DNA of 60,000 nucleotides, from positions 20,097,936-20,157,935 of the forward strand of contig CAIIXF020000006.1 in assembly GCA_903813345.2 (NCBI GenBank). Reading direction: 5' to 3'. This DNA is from Owenia fusiformis. Lineage: Eukaryota > Annelida > Polychaeta > Sabellida > Oweniidae. How positions within the stretch are numbered: position 1 is the first letter of the stretch; each line of letters opens with the position of its first letter. Shown here piece by piece: positions 31,488 through 41,573 of this stretch. The position numbers were made by a program, and so were the translations under genes. The notes under the pieces were generated by a model. It was not told the origin of the DNA. It saw nothing but the letters and a program-made list of their open reading frames with translations, and made no database searches.

Positions 31488-34400
31488 GTAAGTTACATGT
31501 ATCCAGGCAATAGTCTGGCATGCAGGTATAGATATATCTTTAAGTCAAACATTTTACCTTTCATTTTTAAACTTTCAAGTCTCTTACATTTCGGAGTAAG
31601 CAACGCCCGAGTCACTGCACTCTGTCGTCGCCGTCATTTGCCTGCGTCTTTCGGGTTTTGGCCTCCTCGATTCATTTGAAGTCCTCTCGTTTCTCTTAGA
31701 GTCAGACATTTATCATGTATTGTCTTAAATTGATTCGATTCTTGACAGGGTTTGGGTAAAAAGCGTTGGGCAAAGTGGTTATCCTCCATGCTGTGTTAAG
31801 ATGTGTAAATATATTTAACATTACGTATCTAATGCAGGAATAATTTAATATACAGATCGCGAATATTATCGGATATTCACCGGGGATACAGTTGAAAGCT
31901 GATAACCATATCCACTTGTTATTGATTTCGAATTTGTGGCCTCGGTAGATTTAAAACTTTAATGTTAGCTTTTCAATTTCACGTGTATTTAGTTTTGAAA
32001 TATGGGAAAATTTTCGTTTCCAAAGTTACTGTGTATTTTTTCTTATCATAATAAAAATGGGTGTCGACTTTTGGCAAGCAACCGAAGATACCTCAAGAAA
32101 AACCGGAGATTGCCGAAGATTGCCGAAGCTTTTCTTTGCAAACGAAGTTGGCCGAGGGTACCACGAATGTGAAGAGGACGTCTCTAATTGGTCAAAAATA
32201 GGGGCTCGGCATTCTCCGTCAGATTGAATCGGCAAAATTCGGTTGTATGGCTTACCTTCGGTTGTATGGCTTACCTTCGGCTGCATGGCCCAACCTCGAT
32301 TGAATGGAAAAGATGCTGTCCCTAATAAAAATACCTTTGAATAATAAGACCGTCATGTTATAGGGAAACTACTGAAAAGTAATATTATAACGTAAAAATG
32401 CACGTTGCGTTCTTACGAGGATTTTACGTACTTTATTCGCCTACGGGGCCTCCGTAAGATTGCTTGCCATCTTTGACATCTAGTTCTACTTGCGTTTTGT
32501 CATGATTCAAAGTGACTAACCAAACGTAAGCACACTTAAAAGTTGTAAAGTTGTAATTATAATCGTTATGTGTTTTATGTCACCACCAAAAGTGGGGACG
32601 TTTTGTTATTTTGTTATGGTCTCAAACTTTTTGTGAACGATGTGTGACAGTCGGTGGTCGGCGTTCGGCGTCTGTAACAAATTCTTTCAACTACATAACA
32701 ACTACTGTTTAGACTGAATTTTTACGATTAGACATATAAACACACATTTCTGCCAATATCTCTTACCATGGCAACAAATAAGTGGACTTGTAACATTTTG
32801 TAACCATGGCCGACGGTCGGTGTCCGGCGTCGTCTGTAACTTCCAATAAGTTAACATGTACTGTTTTGACTGACTTCAATTTTTTACTGTGAACATATGA
32901 AAAACACGTTATGCGTTCCATTACATTTCTTCTAATAGCTAATATATATAAGCTGTCACCATGGCAAAAAATAAGTGGACTGGTAACACAATTTGCAATA
33001 ATTTATAAGACGCCCGCAGTGTTCACATGGACTTGCAATGTTTATTGTCAACACATATAGACATTAGTTACGACTTTTAACATATGATTTATAGAATGGT
33101 TACAAAATGTAGAAAGTCCACTTATTTGTTGCCATGGTAACAAATATTAGCAGAGGTGTTTTCGAACTCATGAAATGTTTATGTTTGCATACGGTAAAAA
33201 ATTGAAGTGGAATTTGCATTAAGACTTTGCCAAGCAACCAGCCAGTAACGGCGTATGAATCGAATTAGTGAAAGTAAAAAATTGGGGTAGAGGGAAGAAT
33301 AAGAAAATTATATTTAAAATTTGGATTAGAAAATCGTCATAATTCTGTTACCTTTTTCAGGAACATGCAACAAAAATTTCATAGCCATTCAACCAGTGCT
33401 TTTTTAAATAAACAGTTTTTCTCGTGAAGGAAACGGGATTCGCGAAACTTGCCAATTAATTGTATTTAACCTTTGAAAATTCCTGAAAATTTCAATAGTG
33501 CCTCGATCTTCAGGAAATAATGCATCCTTTCATTGGAAAGGAAATTCAATGTGGTGAATGGATATATATTTTCTACAGCATGTGTTAAGTTAGCTATCAA
33601 TATTTTATGCTTTTGATTTTAATTGCCACCAACTTCCGACTATCATTACTTTGTCCATCTACAACCAAACACCTTGACTTTTACGCCAAAATGTAGGATT
33701 TATCTGTAACTCAAGCTAGAAAAATAACGCATACACAAAAATCTTGTCAAAAAGTACTGTTTAAAAATCGAGAGATGTCAATTTGACGCCCCCCCCCCAT
33801 CCCCTTGCGTATACGTGAATTAATGTAAATGCACGCTTAACTCATCTGTTTCAGAATATACATATGATGATTCATTCACCATAACCCCAGGTGTGCTGAA
33901 AGTTTACAACAGGGACGGTGGTTTTCTGGTCAGGTAATTTATATTGTGACAACAATTTTATGAAGCTATAGCTAAGATATATAGACCAAAGAGCAGGGGT
34001 AATATTGTCGAATACACCCCGCAGGGCTAGGCACAAACGTTTGCTGTACCCCGGACGTTCGAAGGCGTTTGTGCCTAGCCCTAACGGGTGTGTTGGATGA
34101 TATAACACCTGCTTTGAGGCCTACATTACGATTCGAACATGAAAACTCACCAAATTGTCTCGAATATTCATTTTATTCGCCATTACTAAGGACCGCCGTT
34201 GTGACGTCACACATTACTCGTATCCCAGAGGGGTCATTCATCAAGCTATCGCAATCACTGCGACGTCGCAGACACTGCGACCACCGTGCGACGTCGCAGT
34301 GACTGCGACTGCGACCTATTCATTAACAAATCGCAGTCTGCGATGTCCCTGCGACCAGTCGCAGTGATTACCACGTGCACGTGCTTGTACACGTGTTTGT

Positions 34401-37400
34401 TATCCTTTCGAGATCCTCTTGTATCATTTCGTAAAGTTTTATAATGGTTAACCTAGGCATGCGATATCGCAAAATAAGGTCCAGATCATCGTATAATTGC
34501 AGAGGATCTGTACGATCTCTAAATACGCGTTCTCGACGCAGAGTGTTGCGGTTGAAATCAACCATCAGTTGCGCCATTTTGAACGAATAAACGCTGCTAA
34601 TAGACGATTAAACAGGTCATGCAAGATTGACAATATGATATTGAACAAATATTTCACTCTATTTTCGGTGAATACCTGTACATCTTTCACAAGTGATATT
34701 CCACGAAGCCCGAAGGGCGAGTGGAATATCACCTTGTGAAAGTGCTACAGGTATTCACCGAAAATAGAGTGAAATATTTGTTTTATTATATCACTGTCTA
34801 GCTAAACATCCCTAATATTCATTAAGTCATTAAGTCTTCAGATATTTTTACGAATCTACTCGGTTCGTCTGCCATTTTGACTTAAACTGAACTAAATTAT
34901 TTACACTGAACGAAAACAAATGCTTTGAAAATTCCCGGGAGCGTGGGATATCGCTAGATATCTCACGGTTGTCTTATCTGATTAGCATTGCCATTGAATA
35001 TCGCCAGATATCCAACGACATGTGACCCGGTTTTGACCAATCATACTGTCGCTAGCTAGATCGTGATATAATAATGTTGGATACTGATTGGGTACAGCCA
35101 CGTGGGTTCAAACCACGTGTAACGCACAATCACTGCGACCGGTCGCACGGTGAAGTACTTAAAAATACAAGCCAAAAACTAGCTGTTTTTGATAGCATCA
35201 CAAACATGTTAAACATAATGCATATGTTGTGCAATTTTAATATATCATGGATCGAATATCGAACTGTACGTCCTAGAATTTCCATATAATTTCATAAAGA
35301 AATTCAATTAATTTAAGACATTTTTCTTGAACTTAAATCACTGCGACTGGGTACCACAGCGGTCGCTTAAATTTGGGCCATTTTAGGGGTATTTCATTCT
35401 ACCGATTGCAGTCGCATGAGAATGATGAATAGGACGTAATCGCTAAAAAGGGCCCTTGCGACATCGCAGGCTTGCGACGTGCTTGCGATAGCTTGATGAA
35501 TGACCCCTCAGGGGTATTGTTCACGAATATAACCCGCGTGAAATGTTGTTCACAGTTTATAGAAGGCGTGAATACAGTCATGTTCGAACTACATGTACAT
35601 GTTCGAACTATCGACATCTGATTAAAACTACTTTAATTTTCTAATTTCTGTTTTCAGAGGACTACTGGATAAAATTGAGCTGGAAATGATAACAAAAACA
35701 TTGGAAAACAAAGAAATTGTAAACCATGGATTTGATGTAGGTTGATTCTATTATCGCTTTCATCCAACCAAACTATATATTATAGTGAAATATACTGAAT
35801 AAAACGGAAATGATCTCCGTTCACCATTTAGGACAACGACAACTACTGTCGCCGTTATCAGGCTCCAAAGTATAATATGTCAATGAAAGGCTGGTTTAGA
35901 TCGTGACCTCGTCAACTGTCAATGTGTATTGAATAAAATCACCAAAATCGAATTCTGTGCATCTTTCAAAATTAATATTCAAAAAAGATATTCACCTAAA
36001 TATAATGAAATATTTGTATAATAATCACTGGTTGTCTGATTTGATAAGCATGACTGGTGAATACTAATATAGTATTTAATTTACATTATTTGTAGTTCAA
36101 ATGTAGGCCAATGTGAATATTGATGAGTGATAAATGATCCTATGTGATTGAAAACTCATTTAGCTGTTTGTATCTTTTAAAAAATTCTGATGCATATTAA
36201 GAGTAATTTTTATGTATCCCGAGGGGCATAACTTTATGTTGTATATTCAAACGACACTAACGTGATTTACATGTTCCATGTTCTAAACAGAATATTCGTG
36301 GGTTAAGACATCCTAGTGGCCCCCTCATTGAAATAACATTTCTCTCATTTTACCCACTACTCTTAAGAATATAAATCTACGAATTGCAGCTTGCAGATGG
36401 GGATGGGAGGGCTAGTAAATTAGCACTCTGGAGTCATCCTGGTAGTGACGTCACGGGTATGATGGCGAGATCCGAAAAGGTGGCAGGAAGCTGTGCAAAG
36501 GTAAACAGTAACTGACCAAATCTAAAAATCCCTAGTATAGATATGTTCATATTGGAAAAAGACAATTTGATTGAATCGAACAACAAGAATGGAAGATTCC
36601 CAAACATCTTAATCAAATTATCTAACTAATTCTTACTTATTCTTTTAAAGGGGTTAACTGTGTCTTAAAACGTAACGTAATGATGCAAAAAATGAAAAAG
36701 CAGGGGTGGAAGGGGTTGAAAATCAGGACAACATTTCAGAAAAAACATGTGGATGGGTTGTTTGCATCTCCCCTCTTTAAAAATTGAAATTATTTTATCA
36801 TCTCTATGAGTGCTTTTCATGGAGAAAATGCATTGGCCTAACATAGTGCATGGATCATTCTACTTGGATTGGGTTATTCTTCGAAAGGCTTATCTTAGAC
36901 CAACAATTGTTCCCTTTTTATAAATCTTTTCTTTTACGTTATATTTCAGTAAATATGAAAATGGATTGTTCCAGGGTGTGTCCGGCTGTCCCTGTCTTAA
37001 TTTTTTTATTTTGATATTTCTTATTTAATAAGGATTGAAAAACGAAATGATAGTTCACATGAGTTTGTGTTCAAACGGAAAATCCTCAATTTTTTCTGTC
37101 TCAGCTTCTAGGCGGAGAGGTGTACCATTACCACACTAAACTTATGATGAAAGAACCGAAAACTGGTGGGAAACATCTATGGCATCAGGATTATGGGTAA
37201 GTAGTTCTCTGGTGACAGGAGTATTGGTAGAATAGTCCTTTGGAACCAGAATGACATTAAAAAATAACCGAGTTCAAATGTATTTCTGCAATAATTTCTG
37301 CTTGAAATTCCAAATTTAATATGGTGTGCACTGACGTAGTTTCATTTAAGTTACGCATAAAACGCCATGGCGTACTCTCAAAAGTTGATTTTTATATTGA

Positions 37401-39558
37401 AATGACCCGCACTTCAAAAATGTTTAAGGAACGGCCTTTAATTTACATTTTATTAGTCCATGTTACTCGGATTTCGTATTTCAAAACGCCCCAGAAAACT
37501 TCAAATATTATCACATTTTCCATACCCTCCCCCCAAATTGGTTGATTTCTCGATAAATGTTTTGGGATGTATATACTTGTCTTCGACAGTGGGGACTCTA
37601 CTTTAGTTATTCCTCTTGTACTTTAATAAACAGCTATTGGTACAAGAATGGGAATCTGAGGCCAGACATGATCACGGCATATATAGCAGTGGACAAGTGC
37701 GTCAAAGAGAATGGCTGTCTTCAGGTTATTTACAACATTTTCTGTGTAATTATTTTGTAAAAACAGAGGCTCATTTTATTGTTGAAGGGGCATACAGAAA
37801 AAAATGAAAACACAAATAGCCAATGTCTGCCATCATGATAAACCATGACATCTCATTTCTTCTCAGCCCTCAGCCTCAGGTGAAATAGAAAGATGCTATG
37901 AGTATCAGAATGAATGTCTGCTGTTTTATGATGTTTTATCATCCGAGAGTTTTCACTTTGTGCCATCATAAATGTTGAAGATCGTTCTTTCCGAAGGCGA
38001 TTTGGGCATTCACACATAGCGTATATCATATCATGACTTCTGTAGGTTGTTGTGGGAACCCATAACTGTGGCAGAATAGACCACAACCTTGTACATGGAC
38101 AGACTGTTGCAGATGACGAGAGAGTGAAACAACTTTGTGCACATCATGAACACATCTTCGTAGAGATGAACCCTGGCAAGTTTGTTTAGTGTTACATAAA
38201 CCATGGGCTTTCAAGAAACCATGCATAAACATACAGTACATGTTATCAGTAGCCTGTTTAAAAGAATAAGTTGTTAATTTTATATATGAGTTAATGTTAA
38301 CAATAGCTAATGAAGATCACTTGATTGCAACTACATCTGTATGTGGTTATAAGATGAAAATGTGCAAAATTGAAAGTCCACATCCTTATCGCCTTCTTCA
38401 ATACCTCCATCGATTGGTTGATACCCATGAAATCCTGGTGGACTAGGCCTACATGCTATGAGCGTTGATTCAATTTAATATCCCTCGTTTTAGGAGACTG
38501 CTTGTTCTTTCATTGTAACCTGCTGCACACAAGTGATAAGAACGACAGTGATTTGAGGCGATGGGCCTTCCTCTGTTCCTACAACCGCGCGGACAATGAC
38601 CCAGTGTACAAGCATCATCATCCTAATTACACACCTCTGGAGATGGTAAGGCGCGAGGGATATGTAGCTAGGTGGCGCAGTGATCAAATCCATTCACTAG
38701 CACTGCGCCACCTTTCGACAGAGCCCATAGTGTAAGCCCGTTAATAGCATAATGTAGTAGTAGCATAGATGGGAAAACACACTTCAAATCGAGGCGACCC
38801 CTCAATTTGTTAACAGGGCCAGCCGGGCCAATTACTGTAGTTGTGTGCTAGATATATATATTTGATATAGCGGGAATTAACCGTTGCAATGTATGAACAG
38901 TTCATGTATTCTTTCAAAAGTTTTCTGAAAATATGATAATTAAATCTAGCACGCAGTCTACGGGTGACACCCGATTAATACATGCAGGGCTCCCAGAAGG
39001 TCTTGTCGTTCATACTCAATGAAAACTACGTCAGAAATAATTTGCGTTCTAAAGTTTAGACAAAACTTTCTGGACACCCTGTATGATATGTCTGCACACA
39101 ATTTAAGACACCAAACCTTTGTTTTAGGTACCGAACAGTGCGATTAAAGAATGCACAAACTTCACTGATTTTACCGGAAAAGAATTCATGGATCCGAATT
39201 CAGACAAAACTACAAATGCGTCGCTATTTAAGAAGAGTGGTTACCATTAGACTACTCTAAAGAGGTTCTGAGAATAACTCCGTATCTTAAATGAACTTCA
39301 TTAAAATTCCTTCATTTAGTCAAATCTTCGAGCTACTCAGATTCGACCACAAGTTTCTTCGTTCTGAAGGGTACATTTCTTTAAAATGTAAACTGTGTAG
39401 GTCTACAATGCTACATACCAATTATTTTTTGTTTTAAGGTACCAAACTCTGCCATTAAGGAATGCAAGAACTTCACGGATTTTACTGGAAAAGAATTCAT
39501 GGATCCCAATTCAGACAAAACTACCAATGCTGCTTTGAAAAAGAGTGGCTATCATTAA
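31475..39558 (+). CDS. Phytanoyl-CoA dioxygenase (PhyH) family protein
   Basis: Exons: 31475-31487, 33855-33933, 35658-35736, 36390-36500, 37105-37196, 37634-37723/4, 38046-38175, 38494-38645 and 39128-39250, with an alternative last exon at 39439-39558. They join to 289 residues (288 with the alternative). By family it is a non-haem Fe(II)/2-oxoglutarate oxygenase. Iron ligands are visible as H121-x-D123 (WHQDYGYWYKNG) and H210 ([10 protein letters not shown]), with R220/R221 as the probable 2-oxoglutarate anchor. [29 protein letters not shown] and [10 protein letters not shown] are typical. It resembles the ectoine-hydroxylase/proline-hydroxylase-like branch found in marine animals, but the substrate is unknown. 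Intron 38176-38493 is GC-AG. The exon holding the start could be internal (31446-31487 in frame), with a first exon at 16473. Intron 2 contains a Harbinger element. Confidence 0.85.
32745..33160. repeat. Repeated TACCATGGCAACAAATAAGTGGACT segment
   Basis: The segment occurs at about 32763, in weaker form (CACCATGGCAAAAAATAAGTGGACT) at about 32957, and inverted at about 33115-33140, with similarity extending some 60 bases for the outer pair. It lies in PhyH intron 1. Confidence 0.6.
33989..34116. repeat. Long imperfect palindrome in PhyH intron 2
   Basis: A perfect 16-base stem, GGGCTAGGCACAAACG and its inverse, lies around a 26-base loop. It extends outward through AATACACCCCGCA/TAACGGGTGTGTT to AGCAGGGGTAATAT/ATATAACACCTGCT. 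It ends about 110 bases before the Harbinger-like element. Confidence 0.75.
34368..34577 (-). pseudogene. Truncated HARBI1-like transposase N-terminus
   Basis: 69 codons from [19 protein letters not shown] to an artificial end. The P-L-x-x-Y-D-D-x-D-L-I-x-R-Y-R segment is the recognisable part; the DDE catalytic domain is absent. Confidence 0.65.
34644..34782. repeat. Nested near-perfect hairpin, arms about 60 bp
   Basis: AACAAATATTTCACTCTATT... on the left is mirrored to the end of the right arm (...AATAGAGTGAAATATTTGTT), with only small mismatches around CACAAGTGATATTCCAC. The loop is about 16 bases (GAAGCCCGAAGGGCGA), itself GCCC/GGGC paired. Confidence 0.85.
38670..38713. repeat. 13-bp perfect hairpin in PhyH intron 8
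   Basis: AGGTGGCGCAGTG (38670-38682) and its exact inverse (38701-38713) enclose an 18-base loop, starting 24 bases after the donor of exon 8. Stem GC content is high for this region. Confidence 0.7.
38986..39084. mobile_element. Short TIR element between the PhyH terminal exons
   Basis: The left CAGGGCTCCCAGAAGGTCTTGTC and the right end (GACAAAACTTTCTGGACACCCTG) are inverse with a few mismatches; TA follows on the right only. It resembles a tiny mariner-type miniature element. Confidence 0.45.
39439..39558 (+). CDS. Duplicated PhyH last exon
   Basis: After TTTTAAG this exon reads [20 protein letters not shown] and ends AALKKSGYH-stop. The exon at 39128-39250 is nearly the same with ECTNF and [10 protein letters not shown]. 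Both accept phase 0 from exon 8 and both end in their own stop, so either can finish the protein. Synonymous differences at many third positions show the duplicate has been held under protein-level constraint for some time. Confidence 0.7.
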   Translation, partial: VPNSAIKECKNFTDFTGKEFMDPNSDKTTNAALKKSGYH

Positions 39559-39772
39559 CGGCATGGAATAGAATATTTTGAAAACATTTAGTCTCATGGT
39601 TAGACTCCGGCCAATATATACATGTACAGTCTAAGCCTGTATCGACAAAAACTATTATATAGGCTGATATATGCAAATGGACATGAGTTAAACAATGTAC
39701 AAGTGAGAATGTTAATATAATACAAAATATGAATATAAATACAAGCATAATATAAATAGTGCAGTACTTTTA

Positions 39773-40621
39773 CAGGGTGGTCCAAAAAAGTGAACCCTGC
39801 AACAAGCTATATCTCAGTTATAACTTGCATTTATGGGCTCATCTTCTAACATGTTATGGATGACGGTCTAACGTTTTGATCGGTACCATAAAATTAAGGT
39901 CACTCGCAATTAAGTCTTGCAGAAATTTAATGGCATCAACAGACATGCCTGATAAATGGGTGATGTGCTCAATCCATGCTCCACAGTTCTGGACAGCTGC
40001 TGTAACGTAACTTGATGTGAATGTTGAAGTTCTTTACTGATCAAAAGAAATACATGTACACATGTACAGTCAATCCACATCCACATGGTACCTATGCCTC
40101 GGGGATCCACCTACACTCCTCATGAAACCCACATGGATTCCATGTGAAATCCGCATGGATTTTAAGCACGTTGATCCATGGAATTGTTAAGTTTTTACAC
40201 CTTTATTCACGTGGAATCGTTGCGAAATATCTCAATTAAAATATGTGACAATGGGATCTATGTGGATCAAATTCACGTGGAAATAGTGTGGATTCCACAT
40301 GAATCTACGTTGATTGTCACGCATATCCATGTGGATCGTATTGGGGGTCAACATCTTTTTCCTTGAATAAAGAAAATGCTTTAAAACACCCCTAGATATG
40401 CTGGAACGAGCAGTGAACAACTTCAACATTCACATTGCAGCAGTTTCAAGAACCCTGTGGAGCACTGAGCACATCCTCAATAATGAGGCATGTCTGTTGA
40501 TGCCATGTAACTTCTGCAAGACTTAAGACTAAATGACCTTAATGGCATCGACAAAAACTTTATACCTTTCTCTAAAACATGTGAGAATATCTGCAAGGGT
40601 CCACTTCTTTGGACCACCCTG
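39773..40621. mobile_element. Mariner-like element with long inverted arms
   Basis: Starts CAGGGTGGTCCAAAAAAGTG and ends in the inverse CACTTCTTTGGACCACCCTG, with TA on both sides (39771-39772, 40622-40623). A further matched pair lies inside (CTTGCAGAAATTTAATGGCA near 39917 and its inverse near 40520). No intact transposase was found. The centre carries a separate cluster of CATGTGGATC-type words. Confidence 0.75.
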
Positions 40622-41573
40622 TACATTCATATTGTGCGTCACTAAGTTATCTGATTGTTTCTTCAAAATGCATGAAGTACACGTTGAAGCGTTTTTCTTT
40701 TTAGCAACAGCATCTTAATATTATCCAGATTTCTAGATTTCAATGCTATTTTATTAATTTGTTACAGTCTCGAACTTTTTTGTGGAAGGCGGTTGTCAGG
40801 TTGGGACATCCTACCTGTTGTCCTTGTATATAGTTACTGAATGTTTTTTTTACTTAGATGAAGAAAAGATCCTAGGTTTTGTATATGGTTATCAGACAAT
40901 TTTCTGATATTTTCTTCATCCAATATCAGACCTCGTATGAAGCGATTTATATATTGATTAGAATATTGAGTAAATAAAATCTTAGAATTGGCTTTTGATG
41001 CCCTCGCTTATATTCATATCGATATATTTACTTAGCGATCAACTAGTGCCGAGTGTTATAAAGAGTACCGTCTGTAAATAAAATACGTCAGAGTTGAAGA
41101 ATGGTTGTCGATATTTCCCATTGTCATTGCATACAAGTGTTAAATGTTTTCACTTGATATTCTTAGATCAGTCTATAACTTGTACAAACCAGAGCTGGTA
41201 ATGTAGCAACAGGGTCTTCGTGTTGAAATATAATAAGTGGCAAACATTTACAATTATTCATAGATACTAAAAGATAATTGCCTCTCCACTGGAACTGCTC
41301 GGTAAGTACATATGAAATAACATTGCTGAGAAAATGGCGAGTGATTCTTCGTTTTTATTTTGATTGCTCTTAGTATCATAAATTTAAACTTTAAGGCCTA
41401 CATTCCGCTGTAGAGACAGGTGTTCACTTGAGAAAGGTGGCCACTAAGACAGGTTTCACTGTATGTGTAATTGCATGGTCTAAAATCGTAATTTAATAAT
41501 CTACTTTTAATTATTTTTACAGGTCCTGAACTCTGATGTGTGTTTTATACTGTAGTGTTATAGATTCGTCGCC
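40622..41573. other. Upstream region of the NmrA-like gene, no gene seen
   Basis: AT-rich DNA without a recognised repeat or coding segment. It contains the promoter of the following gene, but no element could be assigned. Confidence 0.4.

Larger units (their letters stand above)
34229..35508 (-). mobile_element. PIF/Harbinger-like transposon, truncated
   Basis: A 1280-bp element with perfect 26-bp terminal inverted repeats (AGGGGTCATTCATCAAGCTA..., 34229-34254 and 35483-35508) and a 3-bp duplication CAG (34226-34228, 35509-35511), as expected for Harbinger elements. Subterminal zones are packed with TGCGAC/GTCGCA words. A minus-strand 69-codon frame (34368-34577) matches the start of HARBI1-type transposases ([20 protein letters not shown], then ERIT) but runs into the terminal zone, so the catalytic region is gone. 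A second palindrome is nested at 34644-34782. Confidence 0.85.
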
